Counted from the first letter of the stretch, positions 6,979 to 14,794 are shown. The stretch: DNA of 16,592 bases from Opacimonas sp040514355 (GCA_040514355.1 JBEVCF010000004.1:1-16592); one strand, 5' to 3'. Notes: generated from the letters alone by a model not told the origin. Numbers and translations: made by a program.

Positions 6979-8867
6979 CTGTCTAAAAAACGCTTAGCTT
7001 GCGCCACAATACCCGCTCCATCAATTTCCAGTTCAGCATACATTTCAGCTTGGGTGCCCTGCATAATGAATTGGTCGGGTAAGCCACACTGCAACAATTT
7101 CGTCATTTGCTGGGTTGAGAATAGGTATTCTGCGACTTCAGATCCGGCTCCGCCTTTAATTGCTCCATCTTCTAAAGTAATAATGCAATCGTGTTCGGCA
7201 ACAGCCTTATCAACGGCTGCCGTGTCGAGTGGTTTGACGAAACGCATGTCAATTAAGGTCGCATTTAGCAAGTCTGCTGCCGTTTGTGCCTCGGGTAATA
7301 ACGTACCAAAGTTTAAAATAGCGATTTTCGCGTCGATCTCGTCTTGTTGTCCAGTATTGCGTTCACGCATGGTGCGAGACTGACCCAATGTTATTTCTGA
7401 CATCGCATCGTCAATTGTCACACCTGGGCCGCCTCCACGAGGATAGCGCACGGCGGCTGGACCATTGTATTTGTGGCCAGTAAATAGCATTTGGCGACAC
7501 TCATTTTCATCACCAGGAACCATAATGACCATATTGGGGATGCAACGCATGAAGGCAATATCAAACGCACCTTGGTGAGTAGGACCATCGGCACCGACCA
7601 AGCCGGCTCGGTCTACAGCAAATAGCACCGGTAAATTTTGTAGTGCAACATCGTGGATCAATTGATCATAGGCGCGTTGTAAAAATGTTGAATAAATGGC
7701 AACGACCGGTTTAAGGCCTTGAGAAGCCATACCTGCAGCGAGTGTCACAGCGTGCTGTTCAGCGATGGCCACATCAAAATATTGCTCTGGATACGTTTGC
7801 GAGAACGCAACCATGCCAGAACCTTCACGCATAGCAGGCGTGATGGCCATTAATGCGGGCTCTTGAGCCGCCATATCGCATAGCCATTGGCCAAAAATAG
7901 CTGAATAGTTTGGTGAACTAGGTTTACTTTTGGGCAGTGTTTCATCTTTAGGGTTGAACTTAGGCACCGCATGGAACTTGATCGGGTCTTTTTCTGCTGA
8001 TTCGTAACCTTTGCCTTTTTTGGTGACTACATGCAAGATTTGCGGGCCTTCAATATTACGCATGTTGCGCAGGGTATCGACCATACCTTTTACATCGTGA
8101 CCATCAATTGGGCCGATATAATTAAACCCGAGTTCCTCAAAAATCGTTCCGGGTACGACCATGCCTTTGATATGTTCTTCTGCTTTTGACGCAAACTCTT
8201 TAAGCGGTGGCAGGGTACTGAGGACTTTTTTACTGCCATCGCGGATGGTGTTGTAAAATGAACCCGTGAGTAAGCGTGCTAAATGACTGTTAAGGGCGCC
8301 GACATTTTCTGAGATAGACATCTCATTGTCATTGAGCACCACTACCATGTCTTTGCCAATATCACCACCGTGATTCAATGCCTCAAAAGCGAGACCGGCA
8401 GTCAGAGCCCCGTCGCCAATGACAGCAACTGTTTTACGGTTTTTGCCCTCTTTTTCAGCCGCAATGGACATGCCCAACGCTGCACTGATTGATGTGGAGG
8501 AGTGTCCGACCGCAAAGGTATCGTACTCGCTTTCTGGCGGCCATGGGAAAGGATGTAACCCGCCCTTTTGACGGATTGATGGCATGCGTTCACGCCGCTC
8601 GGTTAAAATTTTATGCGGGTAAGCTTGGTGGCCCACATCCCAAACCAATTGGTCGAACGGGGTCTGGTAAACATAATGTAGTGCGACAGTCAGCTCAACT
8701 GTACCTAATCCGGAGGCGAAGTGTCCACTCGACTGACTCACTGAAGCCAATAAATATTGACGTAACTCATCTGCAAGTTGAGGTAATTTATCTTTAGGCA
8801 ACGTCCTCAATTCAGCAGGATTGTTGGCTAATGCGAGTAGTGGGTACTGGTCTATTTCTAAAGTCAT
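6975..8867 (-). CDS. dxs: 1-deoxy-D-xylulose-5-phosphate synthase
   Basis: Thiamine-diphosphate enzyme that joins pyruvate and glyceraldehyde 3-phosphate in the first step of the MEP isoprenoid pathway. The protein has 630 residues from the ATG at 8867 (E. coli 620). Visible features are SSGHFASGLGTVELT with catalytic H49, the thiamine-binding GDGALTAG (151-158) ending in LNDNEMS, the AEQHAV segment with the catalytic glutamate, and DRAGLVGADGPTHQG in the transketolase domain. An in-frame ATG at 9002 would add 45 residues, but those lie inside ispA and are unlike the family, so I reject it. It follows ispA by 10 bases and is the last gene of xseB-ispA-dxs, as in E. coli. Confidence 0.97.
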   Translation of the reverse strand: MTLEIDQYPLLALANNPAELRTLPKDKLPQLADELRQYLLASVSQSSGHFASGLGTVELTVALHYVYQTPFDQLVWDVGHQAYPHKILTERRERMPSIRQKGGLHPFPWPPESEYDTFAVGHSSTSISAALGMSIAAEKEGKNRKTVAVIGDGALTAGLAFEALNHGGDIGKDMVVVLNDNEMSISENVGALNSHLARLLTGSFYNTIRDGSKKVLSTLPPLKEFASKAEEHIKGMVVPGTIFEELGFNYIGPIDGHDVKGMVDTLRNMRNIEGPQILHVVTKKGKGYESAEKDPIKFHAVPKFNPKDETLPKSKPSSPNYSAIFGQWLCDMAAQEPALMAITPAMREGSGMVAFSQTYPEQYFDVAIAEQHAVTLAAGMASQGLKPVVAIYSTFLQRAYDQLIHDVALQNLPVLFAVDRAGLVGADGPTHQGAFDIAFMRCIPNMVIMVPGDENECRQMLFTGHKYNGPAAVRYPRGGGPGVTIDDAMSEITLGQSRTMRERNTGQQDEIDAKIAILNFGTLLPEAQTAADLLNATLIDMRFVKPLDTAAVDKAVAEHDCIITLEDGAIKGGAGSEVAEYLFSTQQMTKLLQCGLPDQFIMQGTQAEMYAELEIDGAGIVAQAKRFLDS

Positions 8868-8877
8868 TGTTCTTTTT

Positions 8878-9765
8878 TTAATGTTTACGCTGGATGATGT
8901 ACTTGGCAAAATCCTCAAGTCCCTGCGTATTTTCTGGTATATCCACACAAGCTTGCAACGCTGCCTCAAGCAGTGCTTCACAATGCGCTTGTGCTGCTTC
9001 AAGTCCCATTAAAGCTGGAAACGTCGATTTGTTTAAATCTGTGTCCGATCCACTGGGTTTCCCTAATGTCACGCTATCGCTAATGACATCTAAAATATCG
9101 TCCTGTACCTGAAACGCCAAGCCTACTGCTTGGCTGTAACGGCGTAAAGCTTGGCGTGTTGCCTCTGGTAAGTCGGGGACTAATTGCACTGCCATGGTCA
9201 CGCAGGCGGTTAGGAGTGCACCCGTCTTTAAGTTGTGCAACAAGGTCAACTGCTCTATATCTATTGATACGTCAGTTGCGTCCAAATCGATTGCTTGTCC
9301 ACCACACATACCGTGATAACCCGCTGCCCGTGTCAAAATTTGTGTGCACTGGACTTTTTCATCACTACTTAATACCGTGCTGTGCATAATGATATCAAAA
9401 GCCAATGTTTGTAAAGCATCCCCGACTAAAATGGCAATGCCCTCTGGGTATTGTTTATGACAGGTCGGCTGACCACGACGTAAATCGTCATCGTCCATCG
9501 CGGGTAAGTCATCGTGAACGAGTGAATATGCGTGAATGCACTCAATCGCACCTAATAGCGGTAAGGCTTTGTTTAATGGGATAGCAAACGTATCACATAC
9601 CAGTGTGATTAATAGTGGACGTACGCGCTTCCCTTGACTGAGTAGCGCATATTCCATAGCCTCTCGGAGTTGGCTAGGTAACACAGGTAGAGCTTCAATC
9701 TGGCTTTTTAGATAAGTATTCGTCAACTGCATGACTTCGCTTTGACGATGCGGTAAAAAAATCAT
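8878..9765 (-). CDS. ispA: Farnesyl diphosphate synthase (geranyltranstransferase)
   Basis: Adds isopentenyl diphosphate to dimethylallyl and geranyl diphosphate to make farnesyl diphosphate for quinones and undecaprenyl carriers. The 295 residues match E. coli IspA (299). The first aspartate-rich motif is DDLPAMDD (85-92) and the second is DDILD (222-226). CGGQAIDLDA and HNLKTGALL also match the short-chain bacterial group. The ATG at 9765 begins one base after the xseB stop, and the distance to the first conserved motif equals that in E. coli. A second ATG at 9732 is possible. No strong binding site is visible, so translation is probably coupled to xseB. Confidence 0.96.
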   Translation of the reverse strand: MIFLPHRQSEVMQLTNTYLKSQIEALPVLPSQLREAMEYALLSQGKRVRPLLITLVCDTFAIPLNKALPLLGAIECIHAYSLVHDDLPAMDDDDLRRGQPTCHKQYPEGIAILVGDALQTLAFDIIMHSTVLSSDEKVQCTQILTRAAGYHGMCGGQAIDLDATDVSIDIEQLTLLHNLKTGALLTACVTMAVQLVPDLPEATRQALRRYSQAVGLAFQVQDDILDVISDSVTLGKPSGSDTDLNKSTFPALMGLEAAQAHCEALLEAALQACVDIPENTQGLEDFAKYIIQRKH

Positions 9766-9766
9766 A

Positions 9767-9988
9767 TTACTTGGGGAAATCTTCCAGATTCATGTGATCA
9801 GCAGCCAGCATTTGCACTTTTTGTTCGGCATTTTTAAGCATACTTTGACTAGTGCGTGCGAGTTTGATCCCTTGTTCAAATTTCGCAAGTGCCTCTGCTA
9901 GTGGCAGTTCACCTTGCTCCATTTGATTGACAATAGTCTCAAGTTGCTGCATTGCTTGCTCAAAATTTAATTCTGGTGCGTCAGACAT
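9767..9988 (-). CDS. xseB: Exodeoxyribonuclease VII small subunit
   Basis: Small helical subunit that binds several copies to XseA and enables single-strand DNA degradation. The 73 residues fit the family (E. coli 80) and carry its conserved core: LNFEQAMQQLETIVNQMEQGELPLAEALAKFEQG then KLARTSQSMLKNAEQKVQ, both shortened in relatives only at the ends. The ATG at 9988 is supported by AAGGAAA six bases upstream. It opens the xseB-ispA-dxs unit and lies downstream of a 229-base spacer that should hold the promoter. Confidence 0.95.
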   Translation of the reverse strand: MSDAPELNFEQAMQQLETIVNQMEQGELPLAEALAKFEQGIKLARTSQSMLKNAEQKVQMLAADHMNLEDFPK

Positions 9989-10013
9989 GTGCGTTTCCTT
10001 GTAAATTTGATGC

Positions 10014-10038
10014 AGTATATTACCAATTTTATTGTCTA
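10014..10038 (-). promoter_or_regulatory. Weak candidate promoter for xseB-ispA-dxs
   Basis: On the - strand, TATACT (10014-10019) resembles a -10 box, and TAGACA (10033-10038) resembles a -35 box but lies only 13 bases away, short of the usual 16-18. The stretch is AT-rich and 26 bases upstream of the xseB ATG. The location is sensible; the exact boxes are uncertain. Confidence 0.3.
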
Positions 10039-10076
10039 AAGGGTATGTGCATTTTCACTTAGGAAAGATTTTTTGA

Positions 10077-10193
10077 GCATCGCCTATTGGCAATGCTTGT
10101 TAAGCGTAGCCAGTGACGTGTAGACGTTGAGGGAAGGGGGGAGCGCAACCCCTCCCTAGAGCAACACGAAAAGTAAGCCGTACTCACTTTTCG
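10077..10193. repeat. Three successive inverted repeats between cfa-like gene and xseB
   Basis: The 229-base spacer 9989-10217 has no gene I can support. It holds three hairpins: 10077-10096 (GCATCGCC / GGCAATGC, one mismatch, loop TATT), 10130-10157 (AGGG-AAGGGG against CCCCTCCCT, one bulged A) and 10167-10193 (CGAAAAGT / ACTTTTCG, 8 bp, 11-base interior). For the - strand genes they lie after the methyltransferase stop. None has a following T tract, so a classic intrinsic terminator is not shown; they may mark or protect the operon's 3' end. Confidence 0.5.
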
Positions 10194-10217
10194 AAGACAA
10201 TGCAAAGCGCTTGGGTG

Positions 10218-11474
10218 TTACCTAAATGCCAAGGTATTAATATGCCCAGACTTCCCTAACACTAACTGCACGGTACTGATCGTCCGTTCGCGGAAACCAC
10301 CTTCACAGTAATTCAAATAAAACTGCCACATGCGAGCGAAACGGTCGTCGTAGCCTTTTTGCTTGAGGTTCTCTAAATTTTTCACGAATTCTTCATGCCA
10401 ATGCAACAAGGTTTGGGCATAGTCCAACCCGATATCATGCAAGTCGCGAATACTCATATCGGTGTATTTTTTGACACATTTATTGAGGATATATTGAGAG
10501 GGTAAAAAACCACCAGGGAAGATATATTTCTGGATGAAATCGACATTTTTACTGTAACTGCTGTAGCGGCGATCATCAATAGTGATCGCTTGCAATACCA
10601 TTAGTCCGTTAGGTTTAAGCAATTCATTACACTTTTTGAAGAAGCTCGGCAAATACTCTTTACCAACCGCTTCGATCATTTCAATAGAGACTAATTTGTC
10701 ATATTGACCGGTGAGTGTCCGGTAATCTTGCTTGAGTAAAGTGACTTTATCCTGTAGGCCTTCTTGGGCAACCCAGGCCTCAGCCCAAGCGTATTGTTCG
10801 TCGGAAATGGTGGTGGTGGTGACCTTGCAGCCAAAATGTTTAGCCGCATACACAGCCAAGCCGCCCCAACCAGTCCCAATTTCAATTACATGATCATCCG
10901 GGGTGAGTTGTAACTTTTCACATATAGTCTGTAATTTAGTTTGTTGTGCTTGGGCTAAATCCGCCTCGGCATGCGGGTAAATAGCGGAAGAGTACATCAT
11001 GGATTGATCTAAGAATTCGGTGTACAAATCATTGCCCAAATCATAATGAGCTTGAATGTTTTTGCGGGCTTGACTAATCGAATTGCGATTGAGCAAATGT
11101 TGGGTCTTATGCAATGGCCACATGAGCCACTTAAAGCGTGCTTCCCAGCGGTCTAAAACCGGTAGATTACGTGCAAATACCCGAATGACGTTCGTTACAT
11201 TAGGGCTTGTCCACAAGCCTTCCATGTACGTTTCACCCGAGGCAACACTGCCGCCAAACAACAATTTGCGGTACGCTCTGATATGTTGAATATTGACCTC
11301 GGCAATGATATCACTGCCTTCAGGGCCAAATCGTCCCACCAGTTTATCTTGCTCAGTAATAATTAAGATACCATCAGGTAAGTGTTTAACGACGCTTAAA
11401 AAGGCACTTTTAGCCCAGCGATCCATTAAGGAACCTGCGTCTTGTTGAATGATGACTTCTTCTGCTTGAGACAT
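10218..11474 (-). CDS. Cfa-like SAM-dependent fatty-acid methyltransferase
   Basis: Member of the cyclopropane-fatty-acid synthase family, acting on acyl chains of membrane phospholipids. The 418 residues start at the ATG at 11474, which has AAGGA upstream; an ATG at 11516 would overlap the previous gene and adds unconserved residues. The SAM-binding motif VIEIGTGWGG is at 196-205. YDLGNDLY (144-151), FIQKYIFPGGFLPS (313-326) and GGFRERTI (392-399) match the family. Of the residues that hold bicarbonate in E. coli Cfa, E268, I297 and Y352 are kept, but C139 is S163 and H266 is Q295. Its operon partners suggest a UfaM-type methyltransferase (furan fatty acid pathway) as an alternative to true cyclopropane synthesis; that is inference. 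Confidence 0.9.
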   Translation of the reverse strand: MSQAEEVIIQQDAGSLMDRWAKSAFLSVVKHLPDGILIITEQDKLVGRFGPEGSDIIAEVNIQHIRAYRKLLFGGSVASGETYMEGLWTSPNVTNVIRVFARNLPVLDRWEARFKWLMWPLHKTQHLLNRNSISQARKNIQAHYDLGNDLYTEFLDQSMMYSSAIYPHAEADLAQAQQTKLQTICEKLQLTPDDHVIEIGTGWGGLAVYAAKHFGCKVTTTTISDEQYAWAEAWVAQEGLQDKVTLLKQDYRTLTGQYDKLVSIEMIEAVGKEYLPSFFKKCNELLKPNGLMVLQAITIDDRRYSSYSKNVDFIQKYIFPGGFLPSQYILNKCVKKYTDMSIRDLHDIGLDYAQTLLHWHEEFVKNLENLKQKGYDDRFARMWQFYLNYCEGGFRERTISTVQLVLGKSGHINTLAFR

Positions 11475-11478
11475 AGGG

Positions 11479-12252
11479 TTATTCCTTGGTTTGATTCGTA
11501 ATAGAACGCAAGCCACCGGGGTGTCCGTAGAAAGGCGTGCGTTTAATGAATAGTTTTACGGCTTCCCAATAAATTCCGATCACCGTTTTGATGGTCATGC
11601 TGGGGATGGCACGCTTTGCTTGGCGCAGTGAAGTTGCGTTGAGTGCGACTCGTTTTAAGTCCAATCCAGCCACCATGTGTTTGGTTTCTTGGTGGCAACT
11701 CAAGGTCAGGCGAAAGTGCTTGTCGGGTTGGGCAATGTGCCATTTGTACACCATATCAATCGGGTTAAATGGACTGACGTGAAAGACCTTATCGGTGTCA
11801 GCTTGTGTAAGCAGATCAACTAGGTAATAGTGACGTTCATGCCATGGCGTGTTACTCACTTCCGCAAGCATGTAGGTATATTGTGTACCGTCATGTACAA
11901 AGTAGAAATTCACGGGTGAAAAATACAACCCTAACATGCGTGGTTGCCCAATGAAAAACACATCTCCAGTGATCACTGCAGACGCTTCAGAGCTTGTGGA
12001 TTGCTGCTGGTAAAGCGCATTCATTTTACGTAGCACGGCAGCACTCAAACTTTCGCCCTCTTCGCGATGGACATAGTCAGATTGACGAAACTCCAACAAT
12101 CCTTTTTGGTCGACATTAAAACCGGGGAGCTTGGCAAGTTCATCAAGCTCCGACAATTTTAACCAAAATAAATATATGTTATAAACAAATTTATGCTGGG
12201 TTGGCGTGAAGCGTTGATGCATCACGTTACCTTGATAAAGCGCAGAGTCCAT
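11479..12252 (-). CDS. DUF1365 family protein
   Basis: Uncharacterised family commonly found between an amine-oxidase-like flavoprotein and a Cfa-like methyltransferase, as here. The 257 residues include the family start SALYQGNVMHQRFTPTQHKFVY, the segment FFIGQPRMLGLYFSPVNFYFVHD, HERHYYLVD, and FHVSPFNPIDMVYKWHI. No signal peptide or catalytic motif that I recognise is visible. The ATG at 12252 forms TAATG with the preceding stop codon; an upstream ATG at 12279 inside the previous gene is less likely. The stop is four bases before the methyltransferase start. A role in modifying lipid acyl chains is inferred from context only. Confidence 0.9.
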   Translation of the reverse strand: MDSALYQGNVMHQRFTPTQHKFVYNIYLFWLKLSELDELAKLPGFNVDQKGLLEFRQSDYVHREEGESLSAAVLRKMNALYQQQSTSSEASAVITGDVFFIGQPRMLGLYFSPVNFYFVHDGTQYTYMLAEVSNTPWHERHYYLVDLLTQADTDKVFHVSPFNPIDMVYKWHIAQPDKHFRLTLSCHQETKHMVAGLDLKRVALNATSLRQAKRAIPSMTIKTVIGIYWEAVKLFIKRTPFYGHPGGLRSITNQTKE

Positions 12253-13529
12253 TACAGTTCTACACCCAAACGACGACATACGTCTAACGCACTGCGCACG
12301 CCATCTTCATGAAATCCGTTATACCAATAAGCGCCACAAAAATATCCATCACCCGCGTCGTTGAGTTCGTCGCGACGCTGTTGAGCTCGGACCATTTCTG
12401 GACTGAATTGCGGATGTGCATAGTGATACACACCTAAAATTTTATCAGGGTTTAATGCTTCTGTGTTATTTAGGGTGACACAAAATGTTGTATCGGATTG
12501 GATCCGTTGCAAGATATTCATATTGTAGGTGACTGAAGCCGGCGCCTGCTCTTCTCCCGGTTCGCCTTTAATCAAGTAATTCCAACTCGCCCAAGCCAGG
12601 GGGCGTTTGGGTAACACGGACGTATCGGTATGCAATACTACTTCGTTCATCGCATACCCAATTTTACCTANNNNNNNNNNTTGCAGTGCGGTGGGTTGCT
12701 GGAGCATTTGTAAAGCTTGGTCGGAGTGACAAGAAAAAATAACCTCATCAAAGTGGTAATCCGTTACTGCCTCGTCATCTGCATGCTGGACTTGCACCGT
12801 GAAGCCATGCTCTGTTTTAAAGACGTTTTGTACCGGTGACGATAAGTGGATCTTATCAGCGAAATCACGCGTCAAAGGTTCGATATACTCGCGAGACCCA
12901 CCGATGATCGTGTACCACTGAGGACGGTCAGTGATATTGAGCAAACCGTGATTGTTAAAAAACTGCAAGAAAAAGGTCAAAGGGAAAGATTTAGAATCCT
13001 CCAAGGTCATAGACCAAATTGCCGCACACATTGGCAAGATGTAGTTTTGCGCAAAATCGTCACTCAAACGATGATGTTGGATATAATCGAATAACGTCAT
13101 ACCTTGTTCAGCATGTTGGATGGCATCATCAGATTTACACAGTTTATTAAACTTAAGAATGTCCGTTACGATACGCCAAAAACGCGGACGAAAAATATTC
13201 CGACGTTGAGCAAACAACGAATTAATATTATTGCCATTGTATTCTAAGTTTTGAGTCTGGTTTTTGACACTGAAACTCATTTCAGTTGGCTGGGCGTTAA
13301 CCCCAACTTGATTCATGATCTTGTTGAAATTGGGGTAAGTCCAATCGTTAAAGACGATAAAACCGGTATCAATTGCATATTGTCTGCCGTTGAGTTCGAC
13401 GTCTTTAGTGGCTGTATGACCACCGATATAATCATTCGCTTCGAATAATGTCACATCGTATTGTTTGTGAAGTAGGTAACCACAGGTCAAACCTGAGATC
13501 CCGGTTCCAATAATCGCTACTTTTTTCAT
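12252..13529 (-). CDS. FAD-dependent amine-oxidase-like flavoprotein, interrupted by 10 N
   Basis: Flavoprotein of the NAD(P)-binding Rossmann/amine-oxidase family, related to desaturases and carotenoid-type oxidoreductases more than to true amine oxidases. About 425 residues. The N-terminal dinucleotide motif GTGISG (8-13) is followed by E30 and GGHT (37-40). The C-terminal flavin segment GAYWYNGFHEDG is present. The 10 N at 12671-12680 fall before GKIGYAMNEVVLHTDTSVLP; the frame is open on both sides and the gap length fits the expected spacing, so it is an assembly gap, not a broken gene. The start overlaps the SDR stop (ATGA). In this operon type it may desaturate or oxidise phospholipid acyl chains, by inference. 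Confidence 0.9.
   Translation of the reverse strand: MKKVAIIGTGISGLTCGYLLHKQYDVTLFEANDYIGGHTATKDVELNGRQYAIDTGFIVFNDWTYPNFNKIMNQVGVNAQPTEMSFSVKNQTQNLEYNGNNINSLFAQRRNIFRPRFWRIVTDILKFNKLCKSDDAIQHAEQGMTLFDYIQHHRLSDDFAQNYILPMCAAIWSMTLEDSKSFPLTFFLQFFNNHGLLNITDRPQWYTIIGGSREYIEPLTRDFADKIHLSSPVQNVFKTEHGFTVQVQHADDEAVTDYHFDEVIFSCHSDQALQMLQQPTALQXXXXGKIGYAMNEVVLHTDTSVLPKRPLAWASWNYLIKGEPGEEQAPASVTYNMNILQRIQSDTTFCVTLNNTEALNPDKILGVYHYAHPQFSPEMVRAQQRRDELNDAGDGYFCGAYWYNGFHEDGVRSALDVCRRLGVEL
12671..12680. other. Assembly gap (10 N)
   Basis: Ten undetermined bases inside the flavoprotein gene. The reading frame matches on both sides if the true length is 10, or differs from 10 by a multiple of three. Confidence 0.99.
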
Positions 13530-14260
13530 GAGGCCTTCTTTTGGGCTGATGCGCTGAGGTATAAACCGATTTTGTGTTGTACCGCTTCGGGTAACAAGTG
13601 CAAAAATCGCAATAACAAACTAAAGCGCGTAGGGAAATAAAATTTGGATGTGTTTTTTTGGATGCCATTGAGCATATCTCGCGCGGCTTCTTCCACGGAA
13701 ATTAACATCGGCATCTCAAAGTCGTTTTTATCCGTCAATGGGGTTTTGACAAAACCTGGTGATGCGGTTTGGACCTGGATCCCTTTGGGAGCTAAGTCTA
13801 CAGCAAAACTCTTGGCAATATAGTGCAGTGCTGCTTTACTGCCACCATAGGCCTCACTGCGAGGAAACGGTAAAAGTCGAGCCAGACTCTCGACAAAAAC
13901 GAGTTTGTTACCGGCTTGCATATTGGGTAATAACGCGGCTATGACATTTACCACACCAAACACGTTAGCAGCAAAGACGCGCTCGAACATAGCGGGTTCA
14001 ACCGCAGCGATGTCCACATATTCACAGGTGCCGGCATTGAGTATGGCAATGTCGCATTGAATACCCTCAAGTGCTTGCATGGTTGCGTTTTGATTGGTCA
14101 CATCAAAGGCAATAGCCCGTATGTTGGGATGTTGCGAAAGCAGCGCAAGTTTGTCCTGATTGCGGCCACATGCGATCACAGCAAAGCCTTTATCTGCCGC
14201 AAGCTTTGCAACCGCTTCCCCAATACCCGATGTCGCACCCGTTATCAGCAAGGTTTTCAT
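13526..14260 (-). CDS. Short-chain dehydrogenase/reductase (SDR)
   Basis: Classical SDR oxidoreductase of 244 residues. The cofactor motif TGATSGIG is at 7-14, NAG at 75-77, and the catalytic residues are S125, Y138 and K142 in the YGGSK motif. SPGFVKTPLTD follows. The R33-N-Q region after the second strand is compatible with NADP(H), though not decisive. The C-terminal part (about 195-244) has hydrophobic and basic stretches (FPTRFSLLLRFLHLLPEAV) that could touch a membrane. Its start overlaps the NTF2-like gene (ATGA) and its stop overlaps the flavoprotein (ATGA), so the proteins are likely made together. The substrate is unknown; an acyl-chain or lipid intermediate is inferred from neighbours. 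Confidence 0.93.
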   Translation of the reverse strand: MKTLLITGATSGIGEAVAKLAADKGFAVIACGRNQDKLALLSQHPNIRAIAFDVTNQNATMQALEGIQCDIAILNAGTCEYVDIAAVEPAMFERVFAANVFGVVNVIAALLPNMQAGNKLVFVESLARLLPFPRSEAYGGSKAALHYIAKSFAVDLAPKGIQVQTASPGFVKTPLTDKNDFEMPMLISVEEAARDMLNGIQKNTSKFYFPTRFSLLLRFLHLLPEAVQHKIGLYLSASAQKKAS

Positions 14261-14715
14261 GCGCGAAGCCTTTTCTTAATTGTATTGATTAACCAGCTTA
14301 GCACAGGTAAATATTCATAGACCATTTGCCCCATATCATAATAATCTCGATGATAAAAAATGCGTTCGTCACGGATGTGTAAAAGGCTCATGCCATCAAC
14401 GGTAACGCGTTTCCCCTTATTCAAGGCTGGGGTAGCAAAATGCATCTGCCAGACAACGCTCACTTCCATATACTGCTCATGTACTACAGTAGATGTACGA
14501 ACGTGTTTGGGGTCGCTGATACTGAGGATATCGAATTCACATGCATCATTGTTGGTTAAGAGGCCCTCGAAATAAGCGGTTAATGCTTCGAGTCCACAAT
14601 GTGTGCCTACAGGGTCAATTAACTGAATATCAGCGCTGTATATTTGTGGCAATAAGTGCAGGTCTGAAAGGTCTAGACGACTGTAAAATTCGCTGAATCG
14701 CGTTAAAACTGTCAT
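14257..14715 (-). CDS. NTF2/SnoaL-like protein
   Basis: Small single-domain protein (152 residues) of the nuclear transport factor 2-like fold, which serves as an isomerase, cyclase or binding pocket in different families. Visible markers are FYSRLDLSDLHLLPQIYSADIQLIDPVG, then a central LEALTAYFEGLL helix, VWQMHF and VDGMSLLHIRDERIFYHRDYYD toward the C-terminus. I cannot assign catalytic residues with certainty; D34, H39 and the HRDYYD segment line the pocket in relatives. It is the first gene of the five-gene operon, 22-30 bases downstream of the candidate ECF promoter, with only a weak binding site. Such a protein commonly leads this SDR-flavoprotein-DUF1365-Cfa cluster in gammaproteobacteria, by recall. 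Confidence 0.88.
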   Translation of the reverse strand: MTVLTRFSEFYSRLDLSDLHLLPQIYSADIQLIDPVGTHCGLEALTAYFEGLLTNNDACEFDILSISDPKHVRTSTVVHEQYMEVSVVWQMHFATPALNKGKRVTVDGMSLLHIRDERIFYHRDYYDMGQMVYEYLPVLSWLINTIKKRLRA

Positions 14716-14733
14716 AAATTCGTTACACTTTTA

Positions 14734-14771
14734 ATCATAGTAGTATTTACACCTGTAAATACTACTAAGAT
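14734..14771. promoter_or_regulatory. 38-bp near-perfect palindrome, candidate operator
   Basis: The arms TAGTAGTATTTACA (14738-14751) and TGTAAATACTACTA (14754-14767) are perfect complements around CC. Outward, one A/A mismatch is followed by ATC (14734-14736) pairing with GAT (14769-14771). It lies between two divergent transcription units and covers the spacer and -10 of the candidate ECF promoter of the - strand operon. The symmetry fits a dimeric regulator's binding site; a terminator is unlikely because no gene reads into it. Confidence 0.65.
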
Positions 14772-14773
14772 CA
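14744..14773 (-). promoter_or_regulatory. Candidate ECF sigma promoter for the five-gene operon
   Basis: On the - strand, TGATCT (14768-14773), 17 bases, then GTAAATA (14744-14750). The same layout occurs before the sigma gene and the LON gene. A start near 14737 would give a leader of about 22 bases before the NTF2-like ATG. The -35 resembles the TGATCC-type box known from R. sphaeroides RpoE targets. Confidence 0.6.
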
Positions 14774-14794
14774 TTCAAAAATACATCTTTTTTT

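Noticed and set aside
8489..8797. 102-residue open frame opposite dxs
   Set aside because: Antisense shadow of a strongly conserved coding region.
10218..14715. The five-gene operon as a recently acquired mobile island
   Set aside because: No integrase, transposase, tRNA or flanking repeat is visible, and its base composition does not look different by eye.
14743..14762. MerR-type promoter with 19-bp spacer centred on the palindrome
   Set aside because: The flanking hexamers at that spacing (TAGTAG and TACTAT on the - strand) are poor -35 and -10 matches, so only the palindrome itself is reported.
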